Part shown: one piece after another, positions 28,720-38,400 of the stretch
Layout: each line of letters begins with the position of its first letter
Position numbering within the stretch: the first letter of the stretch is position 1
NCBI GenBank assembly: GCA_905233765.1
Contig: CAJOCU010000001.1
Location: 142,139-206,138 of the forward strand
Length of the DNA stretch: 64,000 nucleotides
Reading direction: 5' to 3'
DNA from: an uncultured Bacteroidaceae bacterium
Lineage (GTDB): Bacteria > Bacteroidota > Bacteroidia > Bacteroidales > Bacteroidaceae
Notes under the pieces: model-generated
Seen by the model: only the letters and a program-made list of their open reading frames with translations
The model's database searches: none
Told to the model about the DNA's origin: nothing
Made by a program: the position numbers and the translations under genes

Positions 28720-31359
28720 ATGAAAAAAAGGTTTTTGATGTTGACGCTGGCGATTACAACAGCCAGTGCTTGGTCAACAGCACAAACGCTGCCCTACCAG
28801 AATCCCGAACTGAGCGCTAAAGAGCGCGCCAAGGATTTATGCCAGCGCCTCACGCTGGAAGAGAAAGCGCAGTTGATGCTCGACGAGTCACCCGCCATCC
28901 CGCGTCTGGGTATCAAAAAATTCTACTGGTGGAGCGAGTCACTGCACGGCGCTGCCAATATGGGCAACGTCACAGTCTTCCCCGAGCCCGTGGGAATGGC
29001 AGCCTCGTTCAACCCCGACCTCCTGTATCAGGTGTTTGACATCGCCAGCACCGAGTTCCGCGCACAGTATAACCAGCGAATGCTGAACGGCGGCGAGGAC
29101 GAGAAATTCCACAGCCTCAGCGTCTGGACACCCAACGTCAACATCTTCCGTGATCCACGCTGGGGACGCGGCCAGGAGACCTATGGCGAGGACCCCTACC
29201 TCACCTCTATCATGGGCACACAAGTGGTGCGCGGCCTGCAAGGTCCCGAGACCTCTAAATACCGCAAGCTGTGGGCCTGCGCCAAGCACTATGCAGTCCA
29301 CAGCGGACCTGAATATACGCGTCACACAGCCAACCTCAACAATGTTAGCGTCCGCGACCTATGGGAGACCTATATGCCCGCTTTCAAGACACTGGTCGAA
29401 GATGCTAAGGTACGCGAGGTGATGTGTGCTTACCAGCGCCTCGACGATGAGCCCTGCTGCGGCAACACACGACTGCTGCAACAAATCCTGCGCGACGAGT
29501 GGGGATTCCAGTATCTGGTTGTCAGCGACTGCGGTGCCATCAGCGACTTCCACCAGAACCACAAAAGCAGCTCCGACAAGGTTCACGCTGCCAAAGTCGG
29601 GACACTGGCCGGCACCGATGTGGAGTGCGGATGGGACTATGTCTATCGCAGCGTCCCCGAGGCCGTGAAACGCGGATTCATCACCGAAGAGGAGGTGGAC
29701 AAGCACGTCATCCGTCTTCTGGAGGGGCGTTTCGACCTAGGTGAAATGGACGACCCTGCACTCGTAGAATGGTCTAAGATTCCACACTCGGCAATGGCCA
29801 CCAAGGAGAGCGCACAAAAAGCGCTCGCAATGGCACGCCAAAGCATCGTGCTACTCCAGAACAAAGGAAACGTGCTCCCACTCAAAGCCGGCAAGGAACG
29901 CATCGCGGTCATCGGCCCCAACGCAGATAACCGCATGATGATGTGGGGTAACTACAATGGAACACCCAACCACACGGTTACAATTCTCGATGGAATCGGT
30001 GAAAAATTAAAAATAAAAAGAGATAAAATTGTAAATGGCAAATCGTCAAATAGTAAATTAATCTACCTCCCCGGCTGCGACCTCGTGAACGACAAAGTCA
30101 TGGATGGTCTCATGGACACCGACTGTCAGATAGGCGGACGCAAAGGCCTGCGAGGGACCTTCTGGAACAACACCAAGATGGAGGGAAAAACCGTCACGAC
30201 ACAATACTACACCGCCCCCCTCGCCGTGACGACTGCTGGTTTCCACAACTTCGCACCAAACGTGAACATCACCGATTTCTCAGCCAAGTATGAAACCACC
30301 TTCACCCCGAAAGCCTCCGGCGAATATGTCATCAACGTAGAAGGCACAGGACACTTCGAGGTGTGGGTCAATGGCGAACGGAAACAGCACCAGCACACCT
30401 GGCGCACAACGCCCACGCGGACGGCACTTCAAGCTGAAGCCAATCAAGCGTTCCAGATTGAAATCCGCTACGCATTTGTTCCCACGTGGGGCGCTGACCT
30501 GAAGATTAACATTGCCAAAGAAGAGGTCATCAACTACCAAACGCTCATCGACCAACTCAAAGACTTCCAAAAGGTCATCTTTGTCGGTGGCATCTCGCCT
30601 GCACTGGAGGGCGAGGAGATGCCGGTGAACACAGAAGGATTCCGCGGTGGCGACCGCACCAGCATTGAGCTCCCACGTGTGCAGCGCGACTTCCTGAAAG
30701 CGTTGAAGGCCGCAGGGAAGACCGTCATCTTCGTTAACTGCTCCGGATCTGCCATCGCGCTGCAGCCAGAAACAGAATCCTGCGATGCCATCGTCCAGGC
30801 CTGGTATGCCGGACAGGAAGGCGGCACAGCCGTCGCCGATGTTCTCTTTGGCGACGTCAACCCCAGCGGAAAACTGCCCGTCACCTTCTATCGCAGCACC
30901 GAGCAGCTGCCCGACTACGAGGACTATTCCATGAAGGGGCGCACCTACCGCTACTTCGACGATCCCCTCTTCGCCTTCGGCTACGGCCTCAGCTATACGA
31001 GCTTTACCATCGGTGAAACCGCGGAAAAGAGTTTCAACTTTCAACTTTCAACGTTAAACTTTAAACTTTCCATCCCCGTTACAAATACTGGTAAGCGCGA
31101 CGGCACCGAAGTCATCCAACTCTACGTCCGCGACCTCGCCGACACCGAGGGCCCACGCCGCACGCTGCGCGCCTTCAGACGCGTAGAGGTGAAGGCAGGA
31201 CAAACCGTCAACGTTGAGCTCCCCCTCACCGCCAAGACCTTCGAACTCTTCGACCCGGCAACCAACACCGTCCACTCCCACGCCGGTCGCTATGAGCTCC
31301 TCTATGGCACTAGCTCACAGGATGCAGACCTTAAGCGCCTCGAAGTGACACTCGAATAA
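28720..31359 (+). CDS. GH3 beta-glycosidase with PA14 domain (xylosidase/arabinosidase type), secreted
   Basis: 879 residues with a signal peptide (MKKRFLMLTLAITTASAWSTA). Order: GH3 N-terminal barrel (about 35-345; nucleophile D270 in 'YLVVSDCGAISDF'), GH3 C-domain start, PA14 domain inserted in it (about 475-605), rest of the C-domain, then a fibronectin-III-like end (about 765-879). This layout is typical of Bacteroidetes xylan beta-xylosidases and arabinosidases. Two AT-rich repeats are inserted in frame: residues about 428-447 ('EKLKIKRDKIVNGKSSNSKL') and about 771-784 ('SFNFQLSTLNFKLS'). Divergent from GH51, which supports an arabinose/xylose-containing substrate. Confidence 0.92.
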   Translation: MKKRFLMLTLAITTASAWSTAQTLPYQNPELSAKERAKDLCQRLTLEEKAQLMLDESPAIPRLGIKKFYWWSESLHGAANMGNVTVFPEPVGMAASFNPDLLYQVFDIASTEFRAQYNQRMLNGGEDEKFHSLSVWTPNVNIFRDPRWGRGQETYGEDPYLTSIMGTQVVRGLQGPETSKYRKLWACAKHYAVHSGPEYTRHTANLNNVSVRDLWETYMPAFKTLVEDAKVREVMCAYQRLDDEPCCGNTRLLQQILRDEWGFQYLVVSDCGAISDFHQNHKSSSDKVHAAKVGTLAGTDVECGWDYVYRSVPEAVKRGFITEEEVDKHVIRLLEGRFDLGEMDDPALVEWSKIPHSAMATKESAQKALAMARQSIVLLQNKGNVLPLKAGKERIAVIGPNADNRMMMWGNYNGTPNHTVTILDGIGEKLKIKRDKIVNGKSSNSKLIYLPGCDLVNDKVMDGLMDTDCQIGGRKGLRGTFWNNTKMEGKTVTTQYYTAPLAVTTAGFHNFAPNVNITDFSAKYETTFTPKASGEYVINVEGTGHFEVWVNGERKQHQHTWRTTPTRTALQAEANQAFQIEIRYAFVPTWGADLKINIAKEEVINYQTLIDQLKDFQKVIFVGGISPALEGEEMPVNTEGFRGGDRTSIELPRVQRDFLKALKAAGKTVIFVNCSGSAIALQPETESCDAIVQAWYAGQEGGTAVADVLFGDVNPSGKLPVTFYRSTEQLPDYEDYSMKGRTYRYFDDPLFAFGYGLSYTSFTIGETAEKSFNFQLSTLNFKLSIPVTNTGKRDGTEVIQLYVRDLADTEGPRRTLRAFRRVEVKAGQTVNVELPLTAKTFELFDPATNTVHSHAGRYELLYGTSSQDADLKRLEVTLE
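30001..30060 (+). repeat. AT-rich in-frame repeat in GH3 (first copy)
   Basis: A 60-base block of AAAAATTAAAA and CAAATCGTCAAATAGTAAA-type units in a GC-rich gene; exactly 20 codons, encoding a Lys/Asn/Ser-rich stretch before the PA14 domain. Confidence 0.75.
31031..31071 (+). repeat. AT-rich in-frame repeat in GH3 (second copy)
   Basis: TTTCAACTTTCAACTTTCAA-type 7-base units, encoding 'SFNFQLSTLNFKLS', matching the DUF6057-like protein's insertion. Confidence 0.85.
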
Positions 31360-31379
31360 CCTGAGCGAACAGACACACA

Positions 31380-31407
31380 AAGCCCGGCAGCTAACACTGT
31401 CGGGCTT
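31380..31407 (+). terminator. Bidirectional hairpin between GH3 and hppA
   Basis: AAGCCCGGCAG pairs with CTGTCGGGCTT (one wobble), six-base loop, between two convergent genes. No T-run follows on either side, so termination is inferred from position and stem strength. Confidence 0.6.
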
Positions 31408-31440
31408 CGTGCATATATAATAAGGTAATATAGGTGGTAC

Positions 31441-33633
31441 TTACGAGAAAGCAACGGTCAAACCAGCCATCACAATGCTTACCATCGACATCAGCTTGAT
31501 GAGGATGTTGAGCGAGGGGCCGCTGGTGTCCTTGAACGGGTCGCCGACGGTGTCACCAACGATGGTTGCCTTATGGGCAAACGAGCCCTTGCCGCCGAAG
31601 TTGCCTTCCTCCACCATCTTCTTGGCGTTGTCCCAAGCGCCACCGGCATTGGCCATGAACACGGCCAGCGTGAAGCCGCCTGCAAGACCGCCCACGAGCA
31701 GACCCAACACACCTGCCACGCCAAGGACCAGACCCACAACGATGGGAATGGCGATGGCCAACAGCGACGGGAAGATCATCTCATGCTGGGCGGCACGCGT
31801 GGAGATCTCCACGCAGGAGCCGTAGTCGGGCGTGGCCTTGCCCTCGAGGATACCTTTAATCTCACGGAACTGACGACGCACCTCTTCCACCATCTTCTGG
31901 GCGGCACGGCCCACGGCTTCCATCGTCAGGCCGCAGAACAGGAACGCGGCCATAGCGCCGATGAAGGCACCCACGAGAACACGCGGGTTCATCAGGTTCA
32001 CCTGGAAATAGTTCATGAAGTCGGGGATGGTGGCATCGGCGGCAGCGATGACCTCGCCCTTGAGGTTCGTCAGCGTGGTGCCGGTGCGCTCCATCGCTAT
32101 CTTGATCTCTTCGATGTAGGAGGCCAGCAGGGCCAGCGCCGTGAGGGCAGCAGAGCCGATGGCGAAGCCCTTGCCCGTGGCGGCAGTGGTGTTGCCGAGG
32201 GCATCAAGGGCATCGGTGCGGTGGCGCACTTCCTCGCCCAGCTCGCTCATCTCGGCGTTGCCGCCGGCATTGTCTGCGATGGGACCATACGCGTCGGTGG
32301 CCAGCGTGATGCCGAGCGTGGAGAGCATGCCGACGGCAGCGATACCGATGCCGTAGAGACCGTGTGAGAGGGCCGAAGCGCTCATCTCCATGTCGAAGCC
32401 ATTGGCGCAGAGGTAGCTGAGCATAATAGCCACACCGATGGTCACCACGGGGATGCAGGTGGAGATCATGCCCGTGCCGATACCCTTAATGATCACGGTG
32501 GCGGAACCGGTCAGTCCCGCCTCAGAGATCTTCTGCGTCGGCTTGTAGGAGTGGCTCGTGTAGTACTCGGTGGCCTGACCGATGATGACACCGGCTGCCA
32601 GACCAGAAATGACGGAGAACGACAGGCCGAGCCAGTTCTCTATACCTAATAAATATAATATAACGAAGGTAGCGGCGGCAATGAGCACAGCGGAGACATT
32701 CGTGCCGACGGCCAACGAACGCAGCAGGTCACGCATCGTAGCACCTTCCTTCGTGCGGACAAGGTATATGCCGAAGATGCTGAGGAACACGCCTACGGCA
32801 GCGATGAGCATCGGGGCGATGACAGCTTTCATCTGCATCTCGCCGCTCAGGGCAAAGGCCGTAGCGCCGAGGGCAGCAGTGGAAAGGATGCTACCGCAGT
32901 AGCTCTCGTAGAGGTCGGCGCCCATGCCGGCCACATCACCCACGTTGTCACCCACGTTGTCAGCAATCGTAGCCGGATTGCGGGGATCATCCTCGGGGAT
33001 ATCGGCCTCCACCTTACCCACAATGTCCGCGCCCACGTCGGCAGCCTTCGTGTAGATGCCGCCGCCCACACGGGCGAACAGCGCCTGTGTGGAAGCACCC
33101 ATGCCGAAGGTCAGCATCGTGGTGGTAATGGTGATGAGGGCCATATTATCACCATGATAGACGAAGGAGAGGGCGAAGAACCAGCCGGCGATGTCCAGGA
33201 GGCCAAGGCCCACAACGGTCAAGCCCATCACAGCGCCGCTGCGGAAGGCAATCTTCAAGCCTGCATCGAGGCTCTTGCGGGCAGCGTTGGCGGTGCGGGC
33301 ACTGGCGTAGGTGGCGGTCTTCATGCCGAAGAAACCTGCCAAACCCGAGAAGAAACCACCCGTGAGGAAGGCGAAAGGCACCCATGGGTTCTGCCAGTGC
33401 AGCACATAGGCCATAATGGCGAAGATGACAGCCAGCACCACAAACACAACGGTGACGACCTTGTACTGCTGTTTCAGATACGACATAGCGCCGCTACGTA
33501 CGTAGCCGGCAATTTCACGCATTCGAGGTGTGCCCTCGTCCGCCGTCATCATCGAGCGGAAGAAATAGTAGGCCATGCCGAGCGCCACCAAAGAAGCTAT
33601 GGGCACTAGCCAGAATACAGAAGGTAAGTTCAT
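31441..33633 (-). CDS. hppA: Membrane-bound ion-pumping pyrophosphatase
   Basis: 730 residues with about 16 membrane helices. Hallmarks: 'GGGIYTKAADVGADIVGKVE' and 'DNVGDNVGDVAGMGADL' (pyrophosphate and Mg binding) and 'GNTTAATGKGFAIGSAALT'. The Ala in 'GNTTAA' (Lys in K+-independent enzymes) marks the K+-dependent subfamily, whose members pump H+, Na+ or both; a Bacteroides relative is known to pump Na+ and H+. It conserves energy from pyrophosphate made by biosynthesis. It stands alone, with its own -7 box and a 90-base leader containing a tandem repeat. Confidence 0.96.
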   Translation of the reverse strand: MNLPSVFWLVPIASLVALGMAYYFFRSMMTADEGTPRMREIAGYVRSGAMSYLKQQYKVVTVVFVVLAVIFAIMAYVLHWQNPWVPFAFLTGGFFSGLAGFFGMKTATYASARTANAARKSLDAGLKIAFRSGAVMGLTVVGLGLLDIAGWFFALSFVYHGDNMALITITTTMLTFGMGASTQALFARVGGGIYTKAADVGADIVGKVEADIPEDDPRNPATIADNVGDNVGDVAGMGADLYESYCGSILSTAALGATAFALSGEMQMKAVIAPMLIAAVGVFLSIFGIYLVRTKEGATMRDLLRSLAVGTNVSAVLIAAATFVILYLLGIENWLGLSFSVISGLAAGVIIGQATEYYTSHSYKPTQKISEAGLTGSATVIIKGIGTGMISTCIPVVTIGVAIMLSYLCANGFDMEMSASALSHGLYGIGIAAVGMLSTLGITLATDAYGPIADNAGGNAEMSELGEEVRHRTDALDALGNTTAATGKGFAIGSAALTALALLASYIEEIKIAMERTGTTLTNLKGEVIAAADATIPDFMNYFQVNLMNPRVLVGAFIGAMAAFLFCGLTMEAVGRAAQKMVEEVRRQFREIKGILEGKATPDYGSCVEISTRAAQHEMIFPSLLAIAIPIVVGLVLGVAGVLGLLVGGLAGGFTLAVFMANAGGAWDNAKKMVEEGNFGGKGSFAHKATIVGDTVGDPFKDTSGPSLNILIKLMSMVSIVMAGLTVAFS

Positions 33634-33663
33634 AAATACTGATTTTAGTTTTAGTTAAGTTTT

Positions 33664-33698
33664 ATGGTTTTCGTGATGGTTTTCGTGTGGTTTTCGCC
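33664..33698 (-). repeat. 12-base tandem repeat in the hppA leader
   Basis: ATGGTTTTCGTG occurs twice in direct tandem (33664-33675, 33676-33687) followed by a partial third copy (TGGTTTTCG). It lies between the hppA -7 box and start, so it would be in the 5' leader of the mRNA. Confidence 0.8.
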
Positions 33699-33721
33699 CC
33701 GGGTTTTCAGCTACCCGACGA

Positions 33722-33729
33722 CAAAAGTA
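33722..33729 (-). promoter_or_regulatory. -7 box for hppA
   Basis: On the - strand TACTTTTG, a perfect TAnnTTTG, about 90 bases before the ATG. No -33 element at the usual distance. Confidence 0.6.
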
Positions 33730-33800
33730 AGAAGAATTCACGAATCTCCATATAGAAATCCATGAAATTTTAGCACCTGTGAAAAAAAATGTAAAATTCC

Positions 33801-33831
33801 TTGCGCGATTGATGTAAATCAATTACATTTG
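33801..33831 (+). promoter_or_regulatory. Promoter of the VWA/tubulin-like operon
   Basis: TTG at 33801-33803, a 20-base spacer, then TACATTTG (33824-33831). The spacing equals that of the GH2 and GldB-like promoters in this window. ATG follows 34 bases later. Confidence 0.85.
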
Positions 33832-33865
33832 CATTTGAATATTCACTTACCAATACTAAAATCTC

Positions 33866-35479
33866 ATGCCTAAAGTACTTCGACAGGCCGTCTTGTGCGC
33901 GCTATTTGCGTGTCTTTCAGGATGCTACCTTTTTGCCCAATCACCGCTTGCTTACCTCGAGCAAACCTACCCGCAACTCACCGACCTTTATCGCGAAGAA
34001 CTGAGCAAGTACCCTGCTCACTATATCTTTGCCGTGGATGTTTCCGGAACAATGAACCAGTATAGCGGCGTAGTCACACAGGCTCTGCGACCTTTCTTTG
34101 ACGCACTGCCCGACAACGACCGCGTCGATGTCATTCCCTTCGGTACCGAGGCACTCCCCAATATGCTGAGCTACTGCGGCGTCATCAATCCCGCCGTGAA
34201 AGGTGCACTGACACAGAACATCAGCAACCTCTATACTGACCCCTCCTACCAGCAGGGTTTCAAGGGATACACCGATATCCCCAAGGCCGTCAATGCCATT
34301 GCCAAGGTAATCCAGAACAACCGCGACTATAAGGTGAACGTGATTGTCCTGCTGACCGACTTCCGCAACGACGTGAAAGGCGACAGCCCCTCTGAGCGCA
34401 AGCTGAGAGCCCAGGAAATCGAAGACCTGAACACCGCCATTGGCGCTGCCACCAACAACATCTACACACGCAGCATCGCCTTGGAGTTGCCTGTCAACAA
34501 GAGTATGCCGGGCTACTGCCTGCCACAGCTCAAGGAACTGGTGTTCCCCACAGAAAACGGAGGCATGGAAATCGTGCCGTTGACAAACCCGGGCGTCATG
34601 ATCGGGCAGTGGTTCGAGCAACTCAAGCGTGACATCATGGTCACCAAGCTCAAGGCTGTCATTGACAATGCCAACCGCATGAATCCCATTGAGTTGAAGA
34701 CCGAGACCAGCATCGATGGCAATGTGTCCGCAGAAATCCATTGGACGCCTAACAAGTTGTATCCCACGATGCAGATTGACTCCACCTATATGGATGGTGA
34801 CCAGTTCTATTTCGTGAACAACAAGGAGGCGTTCACGGAGACGACCGAGCCCGACTTGAAGCTTGACCTGGGTAAGATCAAGCACCAAAGCTACGGACTG
34901 CACCATCTGGCTGACAGCATTAATCTTGGCCTGCTGCTGCCCACGCCCTATGATGATGAACTCGCGAGCCTCGGCGTGAAGAAGCCGCTGCCCAACACGA
35001 AGAAAGAAGAGAGCCGCTTGTTGTTCACCTTCTTCCTGCCCTTCTGGCTGACGGCGCTGCTTGCAGCCCTTCTGCTCCTATACATACTACTAATTATTAA
35101 GGCTATCAAGCGCAATGCCTCAGAGCTGTTCCGCGGAACAGTGGATATCTATGACAAGGTAGGACGCCAGATTGGCAACACCGTCATGGTGAAGTGCAAG
35201 GGCAAGACATTCCTTGTCGGCGATAGCGGCACGAACGGATGTCAGGTAAATGGTGCTGCATGGACTGTCTCCGTTGAAAAAACGACCTATTCACCATTGT
35301 TAGTCTTCAAGAAGCCCAACTTCCTTTGGAAAGCGAAGAAAGGATTTGCAAAATCCGGCAAGCCCCAGCGAGGCTATCTGGGTAGATATGGCAACGGCAA
35401 GAAGCTTGTCAACATCGAATGTGGTTCGTCCTACGACGCTATCACACACAGCATCACAATCAGATTAAATACCAAATAA
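33866..35479 (+). CDS. VWA-domain membrane protein of the tubulin-like locus
   Basis: 537 residues. Signal sequence with a possible lipobox LSGC (C20), or alternatively Sec cleavage after 'LFAQ'. The VWA domain (about 50-250) has a complete MIDAS: D58, S60 and T62 in 'AVDVSGTM', T136 in 'KGYTDIPK' and D165 in 'VLLTDFRND'. A transmembrane helix follows at about 388-412, then a basic C-terminal domain (about 415-537) that would be cytoplasmic. So the metal-dependent ligand-binding domain faces the periplasm and the tail may contact the cytoplasmic tubulin-like protein coded 17 bases downstream. VWA proteins have been linked by genome context to FtsZ/tubulin-superfamily proteins in a proposed membrane-remodelling system; the role here is inferred. 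Confidence 0.88.
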   Translation: MPKVLRQAVLCALFACLSGCYLFAQSPLAYLEQTYPQLTDLYREELSKYPAHYIFAVDVSGTMNQYSGVVTQALRPFFDALPDNDRVDVIPFGTEALPNMLSYCGVINPAVKGALTQNISNLYTDPSYQQGFKGYTDIPKAVNAIAKVIQNNRDYKVNVIVLLTDFRNDVKGDSPSERKLRAQEIEDLNTAIGAATNNIYTRSIALELPVNKSMPGYCLPQLKELVFPTENGGMEIVPLTNPGVMIGQWFEQLKRDIMVTKLKAVIDNANRMNPIELKTETSIDGNVSAEIHWTPNKLYPTMQIDSTYMDGDQFYFVNNKEAFTETTEPDLKLDLGKIKHQSYGLHHLADSINLGLLLPTPYDDELASLGVKKPLPNTKKEESRLLFTFFLPFWLTALLAALLLLYILLIIKAIKRNASELFRGTVDIYDKVGRQIGNTVMVKCKGKTFLVGDSGTNGCQVNGAAWTVSVEKTTYSPLLVFKKPNFLWKAKKGFAKSGKPQRGYLGRYGNGKKLVNIECGSSYDAITHSITIRLNTK

Positions 35480-35496
35480 CATCATTCTTTATCATT

Positions 35497-38400
35497 ATGG
35501 CAAACGAGAAGCATATCTTTATCGGTATCGGTGGCTCAGGCTGCCAGACCGTTTCTCAGATCAAATCGAAGGTCTATGAGAAGAGATTCAAGGAAGCCAC
35601 CGCTTCCAAGACACGTCTTCAGGCAATGAACGACAGCTATCGGTTCCTGTTCATCGACACCGACCAGCGTGACATTGACGAGGCGAACAAGCGTAATCGC
35701 GAGAGCTTTGAGCAGGGCAAGGTCCCGTTCATCAGCCCGCAGACCGACCTGATCAACCTGGGTCGCGCGAATCCGCAGGCCATCTACTACGAAGCAAAAC
35801 AGGATCCGGGTACGCTCATCAACAAGCGCATTCTGGAAGCCTGCTCCCCTGAGTTGGCCGTCAAGATTCCCGATCAGCCGCTGGCCTTTGGTGCTGGTGC
35901 CTTCCGCATGAAGAGCCGCATCGCCTTCGCCCATGCCTTGACAGACTTCCAGAACAAACTGCAGGCTGCCATCTCATCACTGAACGACGTGAAGACTGTG
36001 GGTGGTGAAGACTGCATCATCTATTACTGGGTTGTGGGTTCAACGCTCGGAGGTACTGGATCCGGCATCTTCAACGATGTCCTCTATCATGTGAACCAGA
36101 TTCACCATCAGGTGGTTGGCAACGGCGATCCTCAGCTTGTATTGACGATGTATATGCCTAAGGTGTATATCGACAGCAACTCCACAGAAGAGAAATACAC
36201 GCTGAATGCTTTTGGTGTGTTCAGCGAGTTGCAAGCCTTCAAGAAGATGAGCTACGAGCCCAAGCAGAACACGGTGATGCATCGTCTGGCCTTCCAGAAC
36301 GACTACAACCTCATCGACAGCGAGCGCCGCTACTGCCCGTTCTACTATCTGATTCCCATCGACATCCAGACCGACAAGGGTACCAGCCTCGGCACCACTC
36401 GCACGATGTATCGCAACACGGCTGAGATGCTCTACCACCTGCACCACGGCAAGGCCGGTGCCACGTTCCGCAGCGATATTGACAATTACATGAACGATAT
36501 CATGGAGCGCAACCACGAGGACTTCCTGGTCCCCATGGGTTATGTCTCGCTGCAGAAACCCCAGGAGCAGTTTGCCAAGTACATGCGCACACGCCTGAAG
36601 AGAGACATCTTGAAAAGCTGGCTGCTGTGCGACAATGAGAAACAGGCAAAGGTGGAGAAGAGCGAGGTGGAGAACCTCTTCAATATCCTCTTTGAGGAAC
36701 TGGATCCCAATGTCACGACATCCGTAGCGCATGACCTTCTCGGCAATCAATCTAAGCTGAAAGAGAAAATCGCAAACGAGGAAATTAAAGAAAAAATGGA
36801 AGAAGAATTTGAGTTTGCGAGCATTTCAATGGCTTTAAGCATGGTTGAGGCTGTGTTCCAGAACGAGAAAGGCGATGAGAAGCGCAAGAAATACAAGCAA
36901 ATGCTCGTCGATGGCATCTGGAAACAGGCAGAAACCCTGATCCGAGTTCACGGCATCACCTATACCCTCAATGCAGTGCAAGAGGTGCGCAAGCTGTTAG
37001 TCAAGAAATATCAAGACGAAGAGACTGGCGATAACTCCATCGAGAAGAGGAGGAATGCACTCAACGCGCAGAAGACAGAGTTGCAGGAGCTGAGTGATGA
37101 GGCCATGAAGATTACGACCATGGAGAAAATCACCAAGGGCAACAAGAAGCAGGTTGAGGAATATATGCAGAAGGCCGCACAGTATGTTGACCAATTCGTG
37201 AAGCTGCAGATTGACGACTGGTCACACGACCTGAAGCGTGACTTCCAGAACGACGAGAAGAACGATGAGCTGGCAAAGCTATATCGTCACTTGGTTTCTG
37301 TGGCCGACAAGGCTGCCGAGATGAATCGCATCGCAGTAGCATCGTATGGCAAGCTTGCCACCGAGTTTGGTGAAGCCTCCATGGATGTAACGACGGTCTA
37401 TCTGCCGATGCTCAAGACCATCTGCGATGGCAACGGCTGGATTATCGGCAACTTCTTCAGCAACCTGTATGGCAAGCTGATTGAGGCCATCCCCGACAAG
37501 GAAGAAACGCCTATTCGCGAGAAGATGGCCAAGAACCTCATCGACAAGAGCGTCTATTTGAATGCTGACGACAAGACCCAAGCCGCCATTGACAAGGGTG
37601 AGTATGTGATTTATCTCGACGCCAAGGAAGATAAAGAGGGCGACGACGGCACCCAGAAGAAACAGGCCGATGTCCGCTTCTTCGCCAATCCGCTGCTCAT
37701 TGAGAAGAAGGTCAGCATCGAGAAGATCATCGATGATTTCCTCTCTATTGTCACCAATATCTTTGAAATGCGCCTGCACGAGAACGAGTCGATTCAGACG
37801 TTGTGGGAAAACAAGAAGATTTCCTCCTTCTTCGCAGAACTCACCAACGACGAGAAGGACGAAGTACGTCGCAGCCTGAACCCCGCCTTGTTCTTCAGCT
37901 ACAACTCCAACCGCATCGACGTCACCAAGAAGGAAGAGCACATCGTGTTCGTGGCAGGCAGCGAAGAGTTGGCAGCAGAAATGCTCGGTTTCCAGAAGGG
38001 TAATCCCAAGCACCGCTGCGAGAAGGCGGACGATGAGAACACGGCTCTTGTCCTGAAGTCCAAGTTCGGTCTGTCACTACCCGACTACCGCATTTACGAC
38101 TCCATCAAGATGGTGTATGACAAAGCCACGTTCCGCGAGAAGTACCACTTCCACCACGACTTCGCGCAGTATCTGGATAAGCTGACCATCGACGATCTTC
38201 CTTACGAGGTTCTGCCGCAGCATCGCACCTATGCCAAGATACTGCTGCTGAACAAGTTCGCCGACAACCTCAAGCCCTTGTTCTACAAGGATGTATACGA
38301 GCCCGAAGCTTACACGAACGTGCTGATGTACTCCGACTGCGACACCTCCTTCAAGATTGCAGAACCGGAAGCCTTTGGCGTTAACCCTTCCGATGGTTCC

